Source: Halichoerus grypus
Lineage: Eukaryota; Chordata; Mammalia; Carnivora; Phocidae
Direction: 5' to 3'
Assembly: GCF_964656455.1 (NCBI RefSeq)
Contig: NC_135721.1
Location: 80,084,754 to 80,148,753, forward strand
Length of the DNA stretch: 64,000 nucleotides
Position 1 is the stretch's first letter. Each line of letters opens with the position of its first letter. Under the pieces are notes generated by a model, which saw nothing but the letters and a program-made list of their open reading frames with translations, had not been told where the DNA came from and did not search any database. A program made the position numbers and the translations under genes. This document shows, one piece after another, positions 1-12,288 of this stretch.

Positions 1-889
1 AACCCCTGACTATAATCAGATAGCATGTGGCTATAAATTCAACCTGAAGCAAAGAAACATTCTGTGTCAAGGTCAGCCGCCTCACTGGAGCAAAGGAAGG
101 CTTCTCGTGCACCCTGAGCATCATCAGCGATAGGAGGTTCCCCCTCTCCCGCCTTTAATGGAACCCAAGCTCTCAGGGACCCCAGGCCAGCCACTGGCCT
201 CAACTAGCCTCTCATTTCACAGACGAAGGGCCTGAGTCCTTGAGGTAGAATCCTGCCCCTCCCGTGCTGGGACATCTGTGCCATTACAAGGTACAGGGTA
301 CCGGGGGCTGACATGAATATCTGGCTGATATTCAGCATTACAGTGTTTGCTTCCACCATCTCACTTTTGGAGATTTTCATTATGTGAATAGAAAGAGTAA
401 TTAGGAAAGGTCTACTTTTCTCCCATTTTGTTGTATTTTGTTTGCTTTTCAAGTCATTCTTTTTCAGCAGTTGGTGAACACATCTGCAAACTGCCATCGA
501 TCTTTGCCTTGGCTTCTTCCTGCTTGGGGACTTTAAATCCTAATGCGTAGCCCCTCTCCACGCCTTCTTTTCCACCAATAATTCTCATGGCTTTCTTAAC
601 TCTTACCTTTCAATAACAAGAAAACACAATCACGCCATTTCAAAAAGCCATAGGAGCCAGAATCCAAGCAGCCAAACTCCTCTCCGGGGAACAGGCCTTC
701 TTGCCATGCACTCCCCAAATTGAGAGGTATGTCAGGTGGAAAACATGAGACTCTCCATGATGCACCACCCCCCTCAAAAAAGCCCTAGATTTCTTTACAA
801 GAAGAATTTTGCCAGGAAGGGAGTCTGAGATGTTTGGAAATATACTGCAAATGGGAAGTGGAGAAACTGCATTCTAGAAAGCCCAGACA
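1..889. other. Unique non-coding stretch
   Basis: No repeat or exon can be assigned. The only open frame of note is a 97-residue minus-strand one at 204-497 with no recognisable domain. A short MIR-like phrase may sit near 210-240 but is too decayed to call. Confidence 0.5.
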
Positions 890-1010
890 GGGTAAGTTTG
901 GGTGGCTGAAGGCCAGGCTCTATGGCTCTCAGCAAGCTCCTCAACCTCCCTGTGCCTGGGTTTCTCCTCCATAAAGTGGGGTAATAGTGCAAGTGCTGAG
1001 CTGGCGAGGC
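890..1010 (+). repeat. MIR fragment
   Basis: The order 'cagcaagctcctcaacctcc ... gtttctcctccataaagtgg ... gtaatagtgc' follows the MIR core (loss of solutes of time aside): a 'CAAGTTACTTAACCTC'-like phrase, then 'CTCATCTGTAAAATGGGG'-like, then 'ATAATAGT'-like. It is highly diverged, as expected for this tRNA-derived mammal-wide SINE. Confidence 0.6.
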
Positions 1011-1204
1011 TGAGGCGCTGGACAAGTCCAGCACAGCGAGCACTCAGGAGGCCCCCCGCGCTGTAGGGCTCATCGTGCGTGGCTGCATCCTCTCCCTTGT
1101 AAATTCATCACCACCCACACTCCTGACTTCCCACTGGCAGACTGTGCACCTGGGTTCTAAATCCTACCTTGAGAGCTTATAACAAAGTACAGCATTGTCC
1201 TTGA

Positions 1205-1290
1205 GACTTCATTCATTCAACAAACTCACCCATTGTTTATTTACTGAGCATCAACTAAATGTAAGAGCCTGAGGGAGAGGCACCGGGATT
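1205..1290 (-). repeat. L2/MIR3-type 3' end fragment, antisense
   Basis: 'cattcattcaacaaactcac' followed by 'ttatttactgagcatcaact' matches the reverse complement of the shared L2/MIR 3' terminus (antisense ATTCATTCAACAAATATTTATTGAGC). Decayed; L2 and MIR3 cannot be separated here. Confidence 0.45.
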
Positions 1291-1330
1291 CCTGGTCTCG
1301 GGCTCAGGGAGTTTGAGCTATAATTTCTCT

Positions 1331-1511
1331 TTTTTAAAAGATTTTATTTATTTGTCAGAGAGAGAGTGAGCACAAGCAGGGGGAGCAGGGGGAGTGGCAG
1401 GCAGAGGGAGAAGCAGTGAACAAGGAGCTCAACACGGGACTCGATCCCAGGACCCTGGGATCATGACCTGAGCCGAAGGCAGATGCTTAGGCTGAGCCAC
1501 CCAGGCGCCCC
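1331..1511 (-). mobile_element. Carnivore tRNA-derived SINE (SINEC), antisense
   Basis: Reading the minus strand, the element starts 'aggggcgcctgggtggctca', continues through 'ggtcatgatcccagggtcct' and the CT-rich middle, and ends in the AAATAAAATCTT tail. The flanks 'ataatttctc' (1320-1329) and 'gtaatttctc' (from 1519) look like the target-site duplication. This is a non-autonomous retroposon that relies on L1 machinery. Confidence 0.93.
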
Positions 1512-2172
1512 TAGAACTGTAATTTCTCCCAGGGCTGAGTAAAGCCCCAGGTGAAGTGTGAACGACTAGTGTGAGTGACTAGCAGAAAGCTTCAGTCTCA
1601 GTTAAGTGAGCACCCACCAAATCAAAGGGCTTCGCTTTGAGCAAGGAAGTCTGTGAATGTCCCAGTGTTTTTGCCAAGGCCCATCAGCTCCAAGGTGGGC
1701 ACCATGCCACTCCTCCTCAGCGGCTGAGACAATGGCGAGGTGGGCAGTCGGGGCTCATGAAGCCCATCCCCACTGGGGAGAGGGAAGAGGGCGGGAGGGC
1801 TAGAACCGAGGCCAGGCCGGCTGTAGTCACACGGAGGTGGGGGCTGCTGAGGGATGCTGTTTGGACCGCAGGTCCCGCAGGCAGAGGCTCCACAGGCTGG
1901 CCATGACCTCTGCCCAGGAGGTCTGTCCTTCTCCCATGGCAAGCTGCCCCCTCCCATGCTCACCGCCTGCAGTCCCGGGACAGGGCCTCACCCAACAGTG
2001 ACCACTGACACTGAGGAAATGGTGAAGGGAGACACAAGTCTAACAGTGAAAGCCTGGGGGTTCTGATGGCTACTCAGGCACCTGAGCTCCAGGGAGCAGA
2101 ATGCAGCAAGGGGGATTCGTCGGGTGACAGCAAGCGCCAAGGGGGTTAGTGCCAGGGTGCTGCACAGAGTGG
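1512..2172. other. Unique non-coding stretch
   Basis: Moderately GC-rich. Open frames on both strands (1622-1963 minus, 1637-1906 plus) overlap each other and show no domain, so neither is called. Confidence 0.45.
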
Positions 2173-3300
2173 TGTGTGTGTGTGCATGTGCGTGATGGGC
2201 TGTGTGTGGTACGTGAATGTGTGTGGTGTGTGTGTGTGCACGTGCGTGATGGGCTGTGTGTGGTATGTGAATGTATGGTGTGTGTGTGTGTGTGTGCACG
2301 TGCGTGATGGGCTGTGTGTGGTATGTGAATGTGTGTGGTGTGTGTGTGTGCACACGTGTGTGATGGGCTTTGTGTGGTATGTGAATGTGTGTAGTGTGTG
2401 TGTGCACGTGCGTGATGGGCTGTGGTGTGTGTGTGTGTGGTGTGCACGTGTGTGTGCACACGTGCGTGATGGGCTGTGTGTGGTACATGAATGTGTGTGG
2501 TGTGTGCGTGTGTGTGCACACGTGCGTGATGGGCTGTGTGTGGTATGTGAATGTGTGTGGTGCATGTATGTGCATGTGCGTGATGGGCTGTGTGTGGTAT
2601 GTGAATGTGTGTGGGGTGTGTGTGTGTGCACACGTGCGTGATTGGCTGTATGTGGTATGTGAATGTGTGTGATGTGTGTGTGTGTGCACGTGCGTGATGG
2701 GCTGTGTGTGGTATGTGAATGTGTGTGGTGTGTGTGTGTGTGCACGTGCATGATGGGCTTTGTGTGGTATGTCAATGTGTGTGGTGTGTGTGTGTGCACG
2801 TGTGTGATGGGCTGTGTGTGGTATGTGAATGTGTGTGGTGTGTGTGTGTGCACACGTGCGTGATGGGCTGTGTGTGGTATGTGAATGTGTGTGGTGTGTG
2901 TGTGTGCACGTGCGTGATGGGCTGTGTGTGGTATGTGAATGTGTGTGGTGTGTGTGTGTGCGTGCATGTGCGTGATGGGCTTTGTGGTATGTGAATGTGT
3001 GTGTTGTGTGTGTGTGTGCACATGCATGATGGGCTGTGTGGTGTGTGTGTGTGGTGTGTGTGTGTGCACGTGCGTGATGGGCTGTGTGTGGTATGTGAAT
3101 GTGTGTGGTGTGTGTGTGTGTGTGTGCGTGATGGGCTGTGTGTGGTATGTGAATGTGTGTGGTGTGTGTGTGGTGTATATATGTGTGGTATGTATGTGTG
3201 TGATGGGCTGTGTGTGGTATGTGAATGTGTGTGGTGTGTATGTGTGTGGTGTGTGTGTGTGGTGTGTGTGTGTGGTGTGTATTATGTGTGGTATGGAGGG
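2173..3300. repeat. TG-rich minisatellite, about 57-bp unit
   Basis: Each unit is roughly: (GT)n, CACGTGCGTGATGGGCTG, TGTGTGGTATGTGAATGTGT, GG. I count 19 GATGGGCT-type cores (one variant reads ATTGGCTG near 2641) across about 1.03 kb, averaging 57 bp. Units vary in GT-run length, in CACGTG versus CACACGTG, and in GGGCTG versus GGGCTT. The array decays into pure GGTGTGTGTGT at 3225-3290. The strand asymmetry removes stop codons, which creates long false frames (Cys/Val on plus, His/Thr on minus). Confidence 0.97.
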
Positions 3301-3689
3301 ACATGGGAGGTAAACTCCTTTTTCCTGGAGAATCTTCTCTCTGCTTTAGGGGGGAGCTGACCTGAGTTATCCCAGGAAGCAGGAACAACCAGTCCACTCA
3401 CCCAGATAGGGCCTCTTGGAAGGTATGTCACCACTGGGTCAAAAGCACATTCTCTAGTATGTCAAAGCCATTCTTGGCTAACAAGTTCTAGTTCTTTCTC
3501 CTGGATCCTGGAGTCTGTGTGGGCTTTTTCTGTGAAGCATTCTGATACCAAGTAAACTCTTAAAAATATATCAATTCATGTACAAAAATTGAGTCTCTAA
3601 CAAAATTATCTGGGTCTACTGATAACTCTGACTGCTTACTCCATGGTGTGGGCACCACATCGCTGGGAAGCCTAGTGGGACACACGGCT
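3301..3689. other. Unique non-coding stretch
   Basis: Sequence between two minisatellites. No repeat, exon or RNA gene recognised. Confidence 0.5.
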
Positions 3690-3896
3690 ACCATGTTGAG
3701 AGAGATGGAGGGCACTCACAGACTCAAGGGATGCCATGTTGAGGTAGGCTAGGAGCACTCACAGACTCGGGGGATGTCATGTCAAGGTAGACTGGGAGCA
3801 CTCACAGACTCAGGGATGTCATGTCGAGGTAGATGGGGAGTACTCATAGACTCAGGGGATACTGTGTCCAGGTAGACTAGGAGTACTCACAGAGGC
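3690..3896. repeat. Minisatellite, about 43-bp unit, 4-5 copies
   Basis: Repeating phrase 'GGGATGtCATGTtgAGGTAG' followed by 'actgggagcactcacagact'. Copies diverge by several substitutions each. The first copy (from 3690) and the last (ending 3896) are partial or more diverged. Confidence 0.9.
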
Positions 3897-6800
3897 TCCT
3901 AAATGCTTCTGACCAGGGCCTGACACGGTCCAGCTCACAGCCTCTTCTAGCACTATCTCCTCCCTGGGAGGCTTTCCAGGGAGAATGAACTAAGTCTATC
4001 AATCAATTTTGCTCAAGCAGTGAAAATCCTGAGCAAAATCTCTGCCTGGGTCCTCATAAAAAAAAGAGTGAATGACTCTCTCCATGCTTTAGCACCCTAA
4101 CCCACAAAAGGCTTTTTTTAAAGTCTCCATATTGTAACCACTTAATTACTCTTTACAAATCTCTGCAGGGATGAGGCATGAATCAGCCTCAGATCCCAGG
4201 CTGTAAGGGGAGGGCCTGGATAGCTTCACCTGTCTGCAGAGAGTGGGGCGCCATGAGAGGCCACTTCGGACCTCCGAGCTTCAGCAGTCAGGCCAGGCTG
4301 CCCCGTGCACTGTGCGGAGCTCCTGGTCCTCATTATAATGTCTGTCGAGTGCTTCTGAATGATGGTCACCTGGGACACTGTGGCCTCCCATCTATAAAAC
4401 CAATCAGCCAAGTGGTTTCCCAGCAAGCATTCAAGCCTCAGATATCTAGACGCAGAATTTTAATGATGGTCTTCTTTAAATAAGACTTGGTTTAAAAAAT
4501 ACAACTGTAGCCTCAGTGGGCAAGACCTCAGCACTGTGGCCTTTCCTGCACCGAGGTGCAGAGGCTCCTTGGGCCGGTGCGTTCTTGTTAGCCTGGCAGG
4601 GCAGATCGCTGGCTGGCCTCCTCCTGCTCTGGCCACACTGTCCTGCTGGGGGACCCAGTTCTTAGAACCCTGGGGCCTTTTCTCCTGATCTAGTAGAGTC
4701 AAATGCTGCATACCCACCAAAGGATTTTTAATACATGTCAGAATGTCTCTTGTGTCAGCAGAGCACAGAGAATATAACAAAGTGCAGACCCGGCGGCGCT
4801 CCAGGGCCTCGGTTTCTCCATGGCCAGTGAAGGGTTGGAGGAGCTGGCCTTCGGGGTTCTCCCAGCAACCAGACACTGTATGAGTCCATGAGCAAGGCCT
4901 GGGAATGCCTGCTGTGTACACTGATTCTGAGTGAGCCACACTTTAAATACATGTCCCATCAACAAGACTAGTAACTACTAAATGCACAAAGTAACACATA
5001 CATTTATAAAAGGGGGTTTCTCATCCTCTCCATGCAGGGCAGTGACAGAACCACAGTAGTGTTTGGGGGATCTCAACATGCAAAGGGCAACAGGCTCTTT
5101 GCCTTCAAGGCAACTAAAATCTAGGGAAGAAATAGGAGGTGAATACTTGAGAACTTCGAACAGTCTTGGAGTAAATAATACAGATGTTACAAGGGCAGAC
5201 ATTTTCATTGGCAAGTGAATGGGCAGGTTAGTGAGCATCACAGCTACTCAACGGAGGAAGAGATCATGACAAATTAGCGTGCTGGCCAGTTTACAGATGG
5301 AATGATTAGAGCCTGGAGCTCTGTTTTGCCTTGTTTCTTATCCCATAATACTCGCAAGGGAAATATGGCATCCTAGTTCTGTTCAGAGTCCCTGTACCAC
5401 CACCCACTGAGCCCAGCTCTTGGACAGAGTGCTACCTTGCTGGGCTCCTTCCCCTCCTGCAGGCTGGGGATCATCCACCTGCCTCCCACAGACGTGTTAA
5501 AGATACAGCAGAGCGAAGCTAGGGAACCATTCCAAAAGCTGGGGAAAGTGTGTGAGAAGAAGTCACTAGTTCTCACCCTATACAGGAGGCTCTCAACGAC
5601 TGCTCCTACGTGAGGGTGGACAGATGGACCTAGAACACTGGCCTCACCCCTGACTTCACTACATTGAACTTACTGCAGCCCCTGCTCTGCTGAGAAAGCT
5701 CAGAAAGCCACCTGCTGCACCCCTGCCACAGGCAGAGGAAACCAGAGACCGCAGCTGCTCTCTGGGTGTTCCTTGAATGCCAGGTGGGCTACCTCCAGCA
5801 GACATATGTGCAGGGTCACTCTGGGGTGGGGGTGCAGGCCCACGGGCCCCTTCCTGAATCCACCCCCTGCCACATCCCGAAGGGTGTCATTCATGGCCCG
5901 GGCCTGCTCCTGCACCCTCCTGTGCCCGCCACGCTGAAGCTGGCCTGAGCTCCATGGGGAGGACCCACCCCATCCAGTGATCTCTGTCTCCCCTGCTGTG
6001 GCATCACCTGGCTCACAGCGTGACTGCCCCCTTCCTCAGCCGCTTTCCAGGGCAGTAAAGATCTGCGTGATGTGGCACGGATTTCAGTCAATGGGCATAA
6101 AGACAACACAGACATGGCTTTCTCAGGCTGCATGGATGGAAACCCTCCATCTGTGAGGGATGCACACACAGCCACATGACCAGTCTGGGTAACTTGCATC
6201 TCTAAACAAAACAGGGAAGGAAGGAAGCACGAGGAGTTTGCCATGTGTGATGAGCAAAGGTAGGGTACGAAGGGGCTTCTTGCCCATGTAGCAGGGTCCT
6301 CACCTTGACTTGCTCAGCCGGGGTGGGGGCTCACTAGCACACACAGTGTCAAAGGCCAGATAAAGACTTCTTACCATCCCACGCACCTCCACCTGAATAT
6401 TCCCCTCCCCTTTTACAAGCGTCCGCGGGCGTTGCCCTGCTTTCCAGCTTTTCGCTGGGGCTAGGAGGTGGCTGCGTCCCCGCCCCACACAGGGCAGGCA
6501 GGCAGGCACACATACGTGTCTAGGCCAGGGAAGATCCCTCCCAAAGCATTTTACTGCTCTGCTCCCACTACAGGGCAAACAAACAAAATGCCATCTTCAC
6601 GACTGATGAGCGCCCCTGCTACATGCTGTTCAGCACAAGGTGAGGATGCACGCTTCCTAAGCCCAGAAACGGGATGATCACCTCCTCAACAGTGTCTTAT
6701 TCTACGCTGCAGGGGTTCTCTCCCCCATCCACAGCACTCCAAATGAAAGGCTGCTCCCTGGGCTTGACTCCCAGATCTGTGTAACGGAGCAGAACATGTC

Positions 6801-6984
6801 AGGAGCCGGCACGCACTGTACAAGGCTGCTGGGTGTGCGTAAGCCATCCCAGGCCAAGTCCTCGTGTTGCTGCCCTCCTCCCTGTTCCCCGCCCTATGGA
6901 GGGCTGCAGGCGGCTTCTCCCACGTGCTTCCTTTGGCCCTAGACGACCCATCAGCCCTCATCCACCATCACCTCCTGTGGGTCA
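3897..6984. other. Unique non-coding stretch
   Basis: About 3 kb with no assignable interspersed repeat. Open frames up to 159 codons (4460-4939 minus) show no family resemblance or splice context that I can defend. An unexplained but ordinary mammalian single-copy segment. Confidence 0.45.
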
Positions 6985-7090
6985 GCACTTTATGTGCAAG
7001 ATGTCCCCGGACCCACTTCACAGATGACCATACTGAGCTCAGCAGCGACAGCACAGAGCTGGGACTAAGCCCAGGTGTGCAGGTTGGGCG
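6985..7090 (-). repeat. Possible MIR fragment, antisense
   Basis: 'acttcacagatgaccatact' then 'gcacagagctgggactaagc' resembles antisense MIR (ACAGATGAGGAAACTG ... GAGCTGGGATTCGAACCC). Weak but in the right order. Confidence 0.4.
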
Positions 7091-9793
7091 GCTGACACTC
7101 CCGCCACAGCCCTTCCCTGGCCCCTGAGCTCATGACAGCCAGCTCCATCTGCCCACCACCATTCAGACCTGGGTTGCTCTCTGTTCCCAGAGGGTGTGGA
7201 CTTGGAACCGAGCCTCCTGGGAGCACCTAGGCCCCAAGCGCTGCCCTCATAGGCAGAGAGGTAACGGCCCCCGAGGCCCCACAGGGCAGCGTGAAGAGTA
7301 AAGGAACTGCTCTGTGAACTTCACAGCCTTAGACAATGTACGTGGTGATAGCAGGACACCCGCTCCCTTGCTTCCAGGGCTGCCCAGAACGCACCACAGA
7401 AGCTCTTCTCATTCTGACGCCCCCAGACGACACAACGGAGCTTATTTTTCCAGATTCTCAGGGAAGTGCAGGGCTCTGTGCCGCCCACACGCTCCCCAGA
7501 GCCCGTGGGGGGAACAGCAGAGCTGCCCTGCGGCACAGGCCCCGCCAGCCGGCTGCCCACCCTGCTCCCTTCCACCGCTGTAGCCTGGCTACAGCTTGCT
7601 CAGCATTCCCTCTCGTGCCCCGCGGCCCTGGGCATGTGGGTTGGCTCACCCACCAGCTGCCCATTCCTAAATTCCACCTGGGCACACAGCATGCTGACCC
7701 CCCACCTGGGTCCCTCAATGGGGCCCATGCAGCCCCCTGACCAGGGCCTCATGCCCCCTCATTCTCTGTGCCTGGCATCCTGGCCAAGGGTCAGCAGAGA
7801 CCGTGCACCAGCCCTGGAGTTTAAGGTTACGGTTTGCATGGTTTTTCCACCAGGGAGAAGGCTAAGTGATGGGGTTGCAAAGCCTAGTTAATGCACTATG
7901 TGTTTATAAATAACCACCAGGAGAGTCACAGGAATGCATTTACTCCCAAAAATCTGCGGAGAATTTAGAATGAAAAGACCCTAAAGAACCCCTCTGCTCT
8001 CAAAAAGGGTCAATATCACAAGCATCTCTCTACCAAAAAAAACCACATGCAGGGTATCATTGGGGAAGGATCTCTCTGGCTGAGGGATATGGGGGTGGGG
8101 GAGAGAATAAAGCAGAGAAAGCTCTTAAGGCGCCCGAGAACATGGGTGCCTTAGCCTGAGTCCCTGCTCCTCGTGACATATCACAAGCAGGGTTTGGACA
8201 ACTGGCCACGGCCCTCAGTCCCTCAGCCTGCACCCTGCCCAAATGCTAGAAGCTCAAAGAACCAGGCACGAGGCCCTGCCAGAGACATGGAGGGGAGCCC
8301 CATTTTGCCACACAGCCCCTTCCATAGGTATCTCTTTGAAGCCTCCACGTAGCAAAACTGAAATGAACAAAACCAAAGGAAAAATTCTTCTGTAGGCAGG
8401 GAGAACAAGTATAGAATTCATTATATTTTAATTTAGCTCAGATTCTCCTCTCTGCCACCAACTTCTCCTACATAAAGTGCCTCTGAAACATGGTAACTGC
8501 AGGGCATTGTGAGAAAAAGTGCCCTGCCAACAAGCTCTCCGGATATTGACAGCAGGTGTGTATCAGAAACAGGTGATGAAGTCACACGAAAACCAGATCC
8601 CCTGCGAGCCCAAAGCTGTCTCTCCCTTCTGAAAGCTGCCTTCACCCAAAGGTGGATGCAGAGCCATCCTCCCTTGGTCACCAGGTAGAGAGGGCATGGT
8701 TGGCATCTGATGGACAGACTCAGGGAGGGCAGTGAACTAAAGATAGTCTCTCTGCAGTTCATTCTTAAAGGCAAAACCCTGACCACAGAATGTTCTGGTT
8801 GAATACAGCACAGTCAATTAGCTCCATCAGGGCAGCTTCCCACAGGCAGTCAGGGCTCAGATGCCTTCCCCACCCCCCAGGTCCCCTGCCGGTGCCCAGT
8901 CCAAGCTACCAAGCCTGGGCGTGTGCCTGCTCTGACCTGGGAGCACCCGCAGTAAGAGTGGCAAACAGCAGAGCCCGATGCTGGTTTAAAGCACTGTGTG
9001 CAGTCTTGCATTCGAACAAACCAGAACCTTCTGATAGTCACAGCTCAGCCACCACAGCTTAGACAGAGGAGGGTTCCCAGAGACAGGAGGCAACCAGCCG
9101 CATCAGAACAGGATCAAACAGGAGCAGCAAACAGGGTCTGCTCTACATCCAACATAGGAAACCAGGCTATGGGACTCGCCATGTCTGCAGAGACACTGGT
9201 CACCTGTTGTGGACGGGACGGCCGGTGAGGACTGGACTTGGTGACACCATGCCTGCATCCCTTAGCAACACACTGCCCTTGCCATTCCTCACAGTCAGCA
9301 TGGCCTTGACAGGAGTGAGCTGAGGGCAGGAATAAGCCTCCCCCACGCCCCAGAGAGAATAGAAAGCCTTTGGGCTCTCAGTTTCCAGACACTGTCACTG
9401 AAACCCTGGCTCACTAGATTCAGCAGTCCTCGACTCGTCAGCTTCTTGCTCTTGAAAATGTGGGCACAATCTCCTCACTGGTTGCCATACTGACCAGCCC
9501 CATTAGGATCCCCTCAGTAAATATTCATTTCACCTCCTACAAGGGACTCCTAGAAATCCTGACACTAGGCATTAATTTCTAGGGGTTACTAAGGTAAATT
9601 TATTCTTATATAAGTGTAGATTGATGGGCTAAAGATCTTACTGGCCAGCAGCTCCGTGGGCCAAGTGAGCACCAGGGTCTTTCCCTTTCCTTGAATTTGA
9701 AAGTCTTGATGAGGAGCCTGTTTCCCAAGGGCAAGGAGATTCCTGGGCAGTCCAGGGAGGGCAGGGCTGCCTGAGCCAGCAAAAGAGAAAGTG

Positions 9794-9795
<2 letters not shown>
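7091..9795. other. Unique non-coding stretch, GC-rich in 7200-7750
   Basis: 7480-7650 is locally GC- and CpG-enriched, with overlapping frames on both strands of 84-141 codons. Such overlap is what GC-rich non-coding DNA gives, so none is called. 7751-9795 shows no repeat or exon that I recognise. Confidence 0.45.
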
Positions 9796-9826
<31 letters not shown>

Positions 9827-9846
9827 ACGTGCATGCATGTGCGCAC
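9796..9846. repeat. (TG)n microsatellite
   Basis: About 15 uninterrupted TG units followed by GCACGTGCATGCATGTGCGC, an alternating purine-pyrimidine run. Confidence 0.97.
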
Positions 9847-11715
9847 AGAGTGTGGTACCAACCAAAGAGGGAAAAGCCTCCCAAAATAGCTGGCACAAAA
9901 GCCAAGCTGACGGGCCTGGGGACAGCCCGGAAGCAGCATGCTGGTGTTTAGGGGGACTCATCTGGGAAGATGGGTTTCCAATAAAGTCTCCACCTGAACT
10001 GCATCTTTGTTTCCATTACATAAAACATATATTCTTAGCCTGGGTTTCTGCACTTGGGTCCCTTGCTTTTTTTGGAAACTGAGACAGAGGAAGCTCTAGC
10101 TGGGTAGTTCAGGAAATGGACAATGTGCCAGGAGCTCTCGTAGAGTACACACCAAGGCACGGAGAAAGAGAGAGAACCTTCTTTATGAAGCTGGTGGCAG
10201 GCAGAGCCATCCTGGCCCAGAGCAGCCAAGGAGGAAGGTGATGCTGGCTTTGCCCCCCCCACCCCCGCGGACCCCCTTGGCCCAGACGGGGGCCAGCCCC
10301 GCCCCTCCCCGCGGGCACCACACAGACACCGGGCAACTGCCATGACAGGGAGACCACGAGGCCGCTTCCTTTTTTTCTTTTCCTTCAGCCCACAGAGTTT
10401 AAAAGCAGAACAGTTGATTTATTATTTCCTGGTCCCATATTGGACTGAATGGCTTGATTTAGCCTCTCTAAAGAGGACTGATCTTTGTGCCCGCATGGGC
10501 TTGCGAAGCTCCTGGCCCGATGGGCACTGTTCTGGGGCGTGACGTGAACAGGGGCTTGAGAGGGGACAAGAGGGATTCTGGTGGCGTTGGGGCATGTTCT
10601 GAGTGGATTCTGAGTGGATTCAGCAGCTTCCCGGCCGAGAGGAGCTGCTGGCTCCCGCAAGGCTCCACCTACCTCCCTTCGTGAATACACGTAAAATACA
10701 GTCAGAGGCTGGCGGCTGGTCTCCTGGGCAAGGGGACGCAGGAGAGGCCACTGTCTGTCACTGGCATGTAAGGGACCTTGAAATAAAATCCTCCTTTGCT
10801 GTTCTCGCCAGTGGCTCACTCATCAATAGCTTGAAGTTTTCCCTTTCACTGAGTAAAACTTAACTCCAGCCAGAGAAAATGAGAAAAAAAAAAAGATTTA
10901 GGAAATAAAACTGAGGCCATAAAGACTAGGAAGAAAAGCAACAACAAAAACTATGACACAAGCCTCTAAGCAAATTCTCCAAAAGCTCTCAAAGTCCCAG
11001 CACCCCCAGATCAGAGGGGGACCCTCCCCCGGGATATACCCGGAAGTATCTGTGCTTCAGGCACTTCCCTGTGTCACTAAGGGAGCAATGCCTCCACATT
11101 TAAGTAAGTCATAAGCCTGAGCCACTGAAGTTCCTTCCAGGGATGACAGTGCATTGTCTGCATCCCTAATGAGATTAAAATCACCTTCCATTGGCATGTC
11201 AGATCCCCTCCGGAGCTCCGCTCAGGACTACTGCAACAGCCCCAGCCTCCCAGAAGCCTGGAACTATGCTGAGCCAGCACCAGGAGCACAATGGGCTCCG
11301 TGGAACTGGCAGTCTCTTCAGACTGTGATGTCAACCTACTTTCTCATTCTCAACGCAGGGAACGTGCACTGAGGAAGCGGGCACTCTGCAAAGGCACTGA
11401 GGCCAGGGCAGCACCACCACCCTGGGCCTCTCCTGATGGAGTTCATCGGCTTGGGAGGAAGCCGGGAGGAAACACTATGTGCTCACGCTTGTGACGAGGA
11501 AAGAGGGTACACAGAGCACAAGCACACACAGCAAATCTTCCTCACAGTGAAGGGTAAGCCATCGGCTGCAGCAAGAAAAGAGATGTACTCCCCCTTCCCA
11601 CCGCGCTGTGCCTTGATTCACTGGACAGGAGCAGGGATAATGAAAGAGGCAAAAAGAAAACCCAATTTAGCTGGTTTATTTCTCTGAAAACCTCTGCTTA
11701 TTAAAAGCACAAACA
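9847..11715. other. Unique non-coding stretch with GC-rich patch
   Basis: 10250-10370 is GC-rich, with C runs and about ten CpGs in 120 bp; this is too short for a CpG island. The rest is single-copy-like, with an A-rich patch at 10880-10950. No exon is supported. Confidence 0.45.
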
Positions 11716-11910
11716 GGGGCACCTGGGTGGCTCAGTTGTTAAGCGTCTGCCTTCGGCTCAGGTCATGATCCCGGGGTCCAGGGATCGAGCCCCGCATCGG
11801 GCTCCCTGTTCGGCGGGGAGTCTGCTTCTCCCTCTCCCACTCCCCCTGCTTGTGTTCCCTCTCTCGCTGTGTCTCTGTCAAATAAATAAATAAAATCTTT
11901 AAAAAAAAAA
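11716..11910 (+). mobile_element. Carnivore SINE (SINEC), young subtype
   Basis: Near full length: GGGGCACCTGGGTGGCTCAG head, pol III box-like regions (TGGCTCAGTTGTTAAG; GATCGAGCC), a CT-rich body with 'cactccccctgcttgtgttc', then AAATAAATAAAATCTTT and A10. It is flanked by a perfect 13-bp TSD, 'aaaagcacaaaca', at 11703-11715 and 11907-11919. This is one of the least decayed SINEs here. Confidence 0.97.
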
Positions 11911-12077
11911 GCACAAACAATAGGCAGCTTGCTCCATGTTGTTATGTTCATTAAATCAGGAAGACACACCCCAGCTGGGATTCTGGCCCCAGCCATGGAC
12001 AGTACTTACTGGAAGCTACTATGAGGGTCTTTTACCTTTCCTCTGACAAACAGTTTCTTTGCTTAAAAGGATTCAGA

Positions 12078-12288
12078 GGGGCGCTTTGGTGGCTCAGCGG
12101 GTTGAGTGTCCTACTCTTGCTTTCAGCTCAGGTCGTGATCTCAGGGTCGTTAAATTGAGTCCCATGTGTCCTGCGTCGGGCTCCACACTTAGTGCAGAGT
12201 CTGCTTGGGACTCTCTCCCTCTCCCTCTGCCCCTTCCCCTGTTCTCTCTCTCTCTCTAAAATAAATAAATAAATCTTTTCTAAAAAAT
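12078..12288 (+). mobile_element. Carnivore SINE, older subtype
   Basis: Head GGGGCGCTTTGGTGGCTCAG, with 'actcttg ... tttcagctca' in place of 'cttcggctca' and 'gatctcagggtcgt', features of an older SINEC subfamily. Tail AAATAAATAAATC. It lies about 170 bp from the previous SINE in the same orientation. Confidence 0.93.

Noticed and set aside
1988..3397. 469-codon minus-strand open frame, His/Thr-rich
   Set aside because: It is the complement of the TG minisatellite. Several overlapping frames on both strands stay open for the same reason; no start context or domain.
11716..11910. tRNA gene in SINE heads
   Set aside because: The heads derive from tRNA-Lys but lack an intact cloverleaf and acceptor stem. 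They are retroposon promoters, not tRNA genes.
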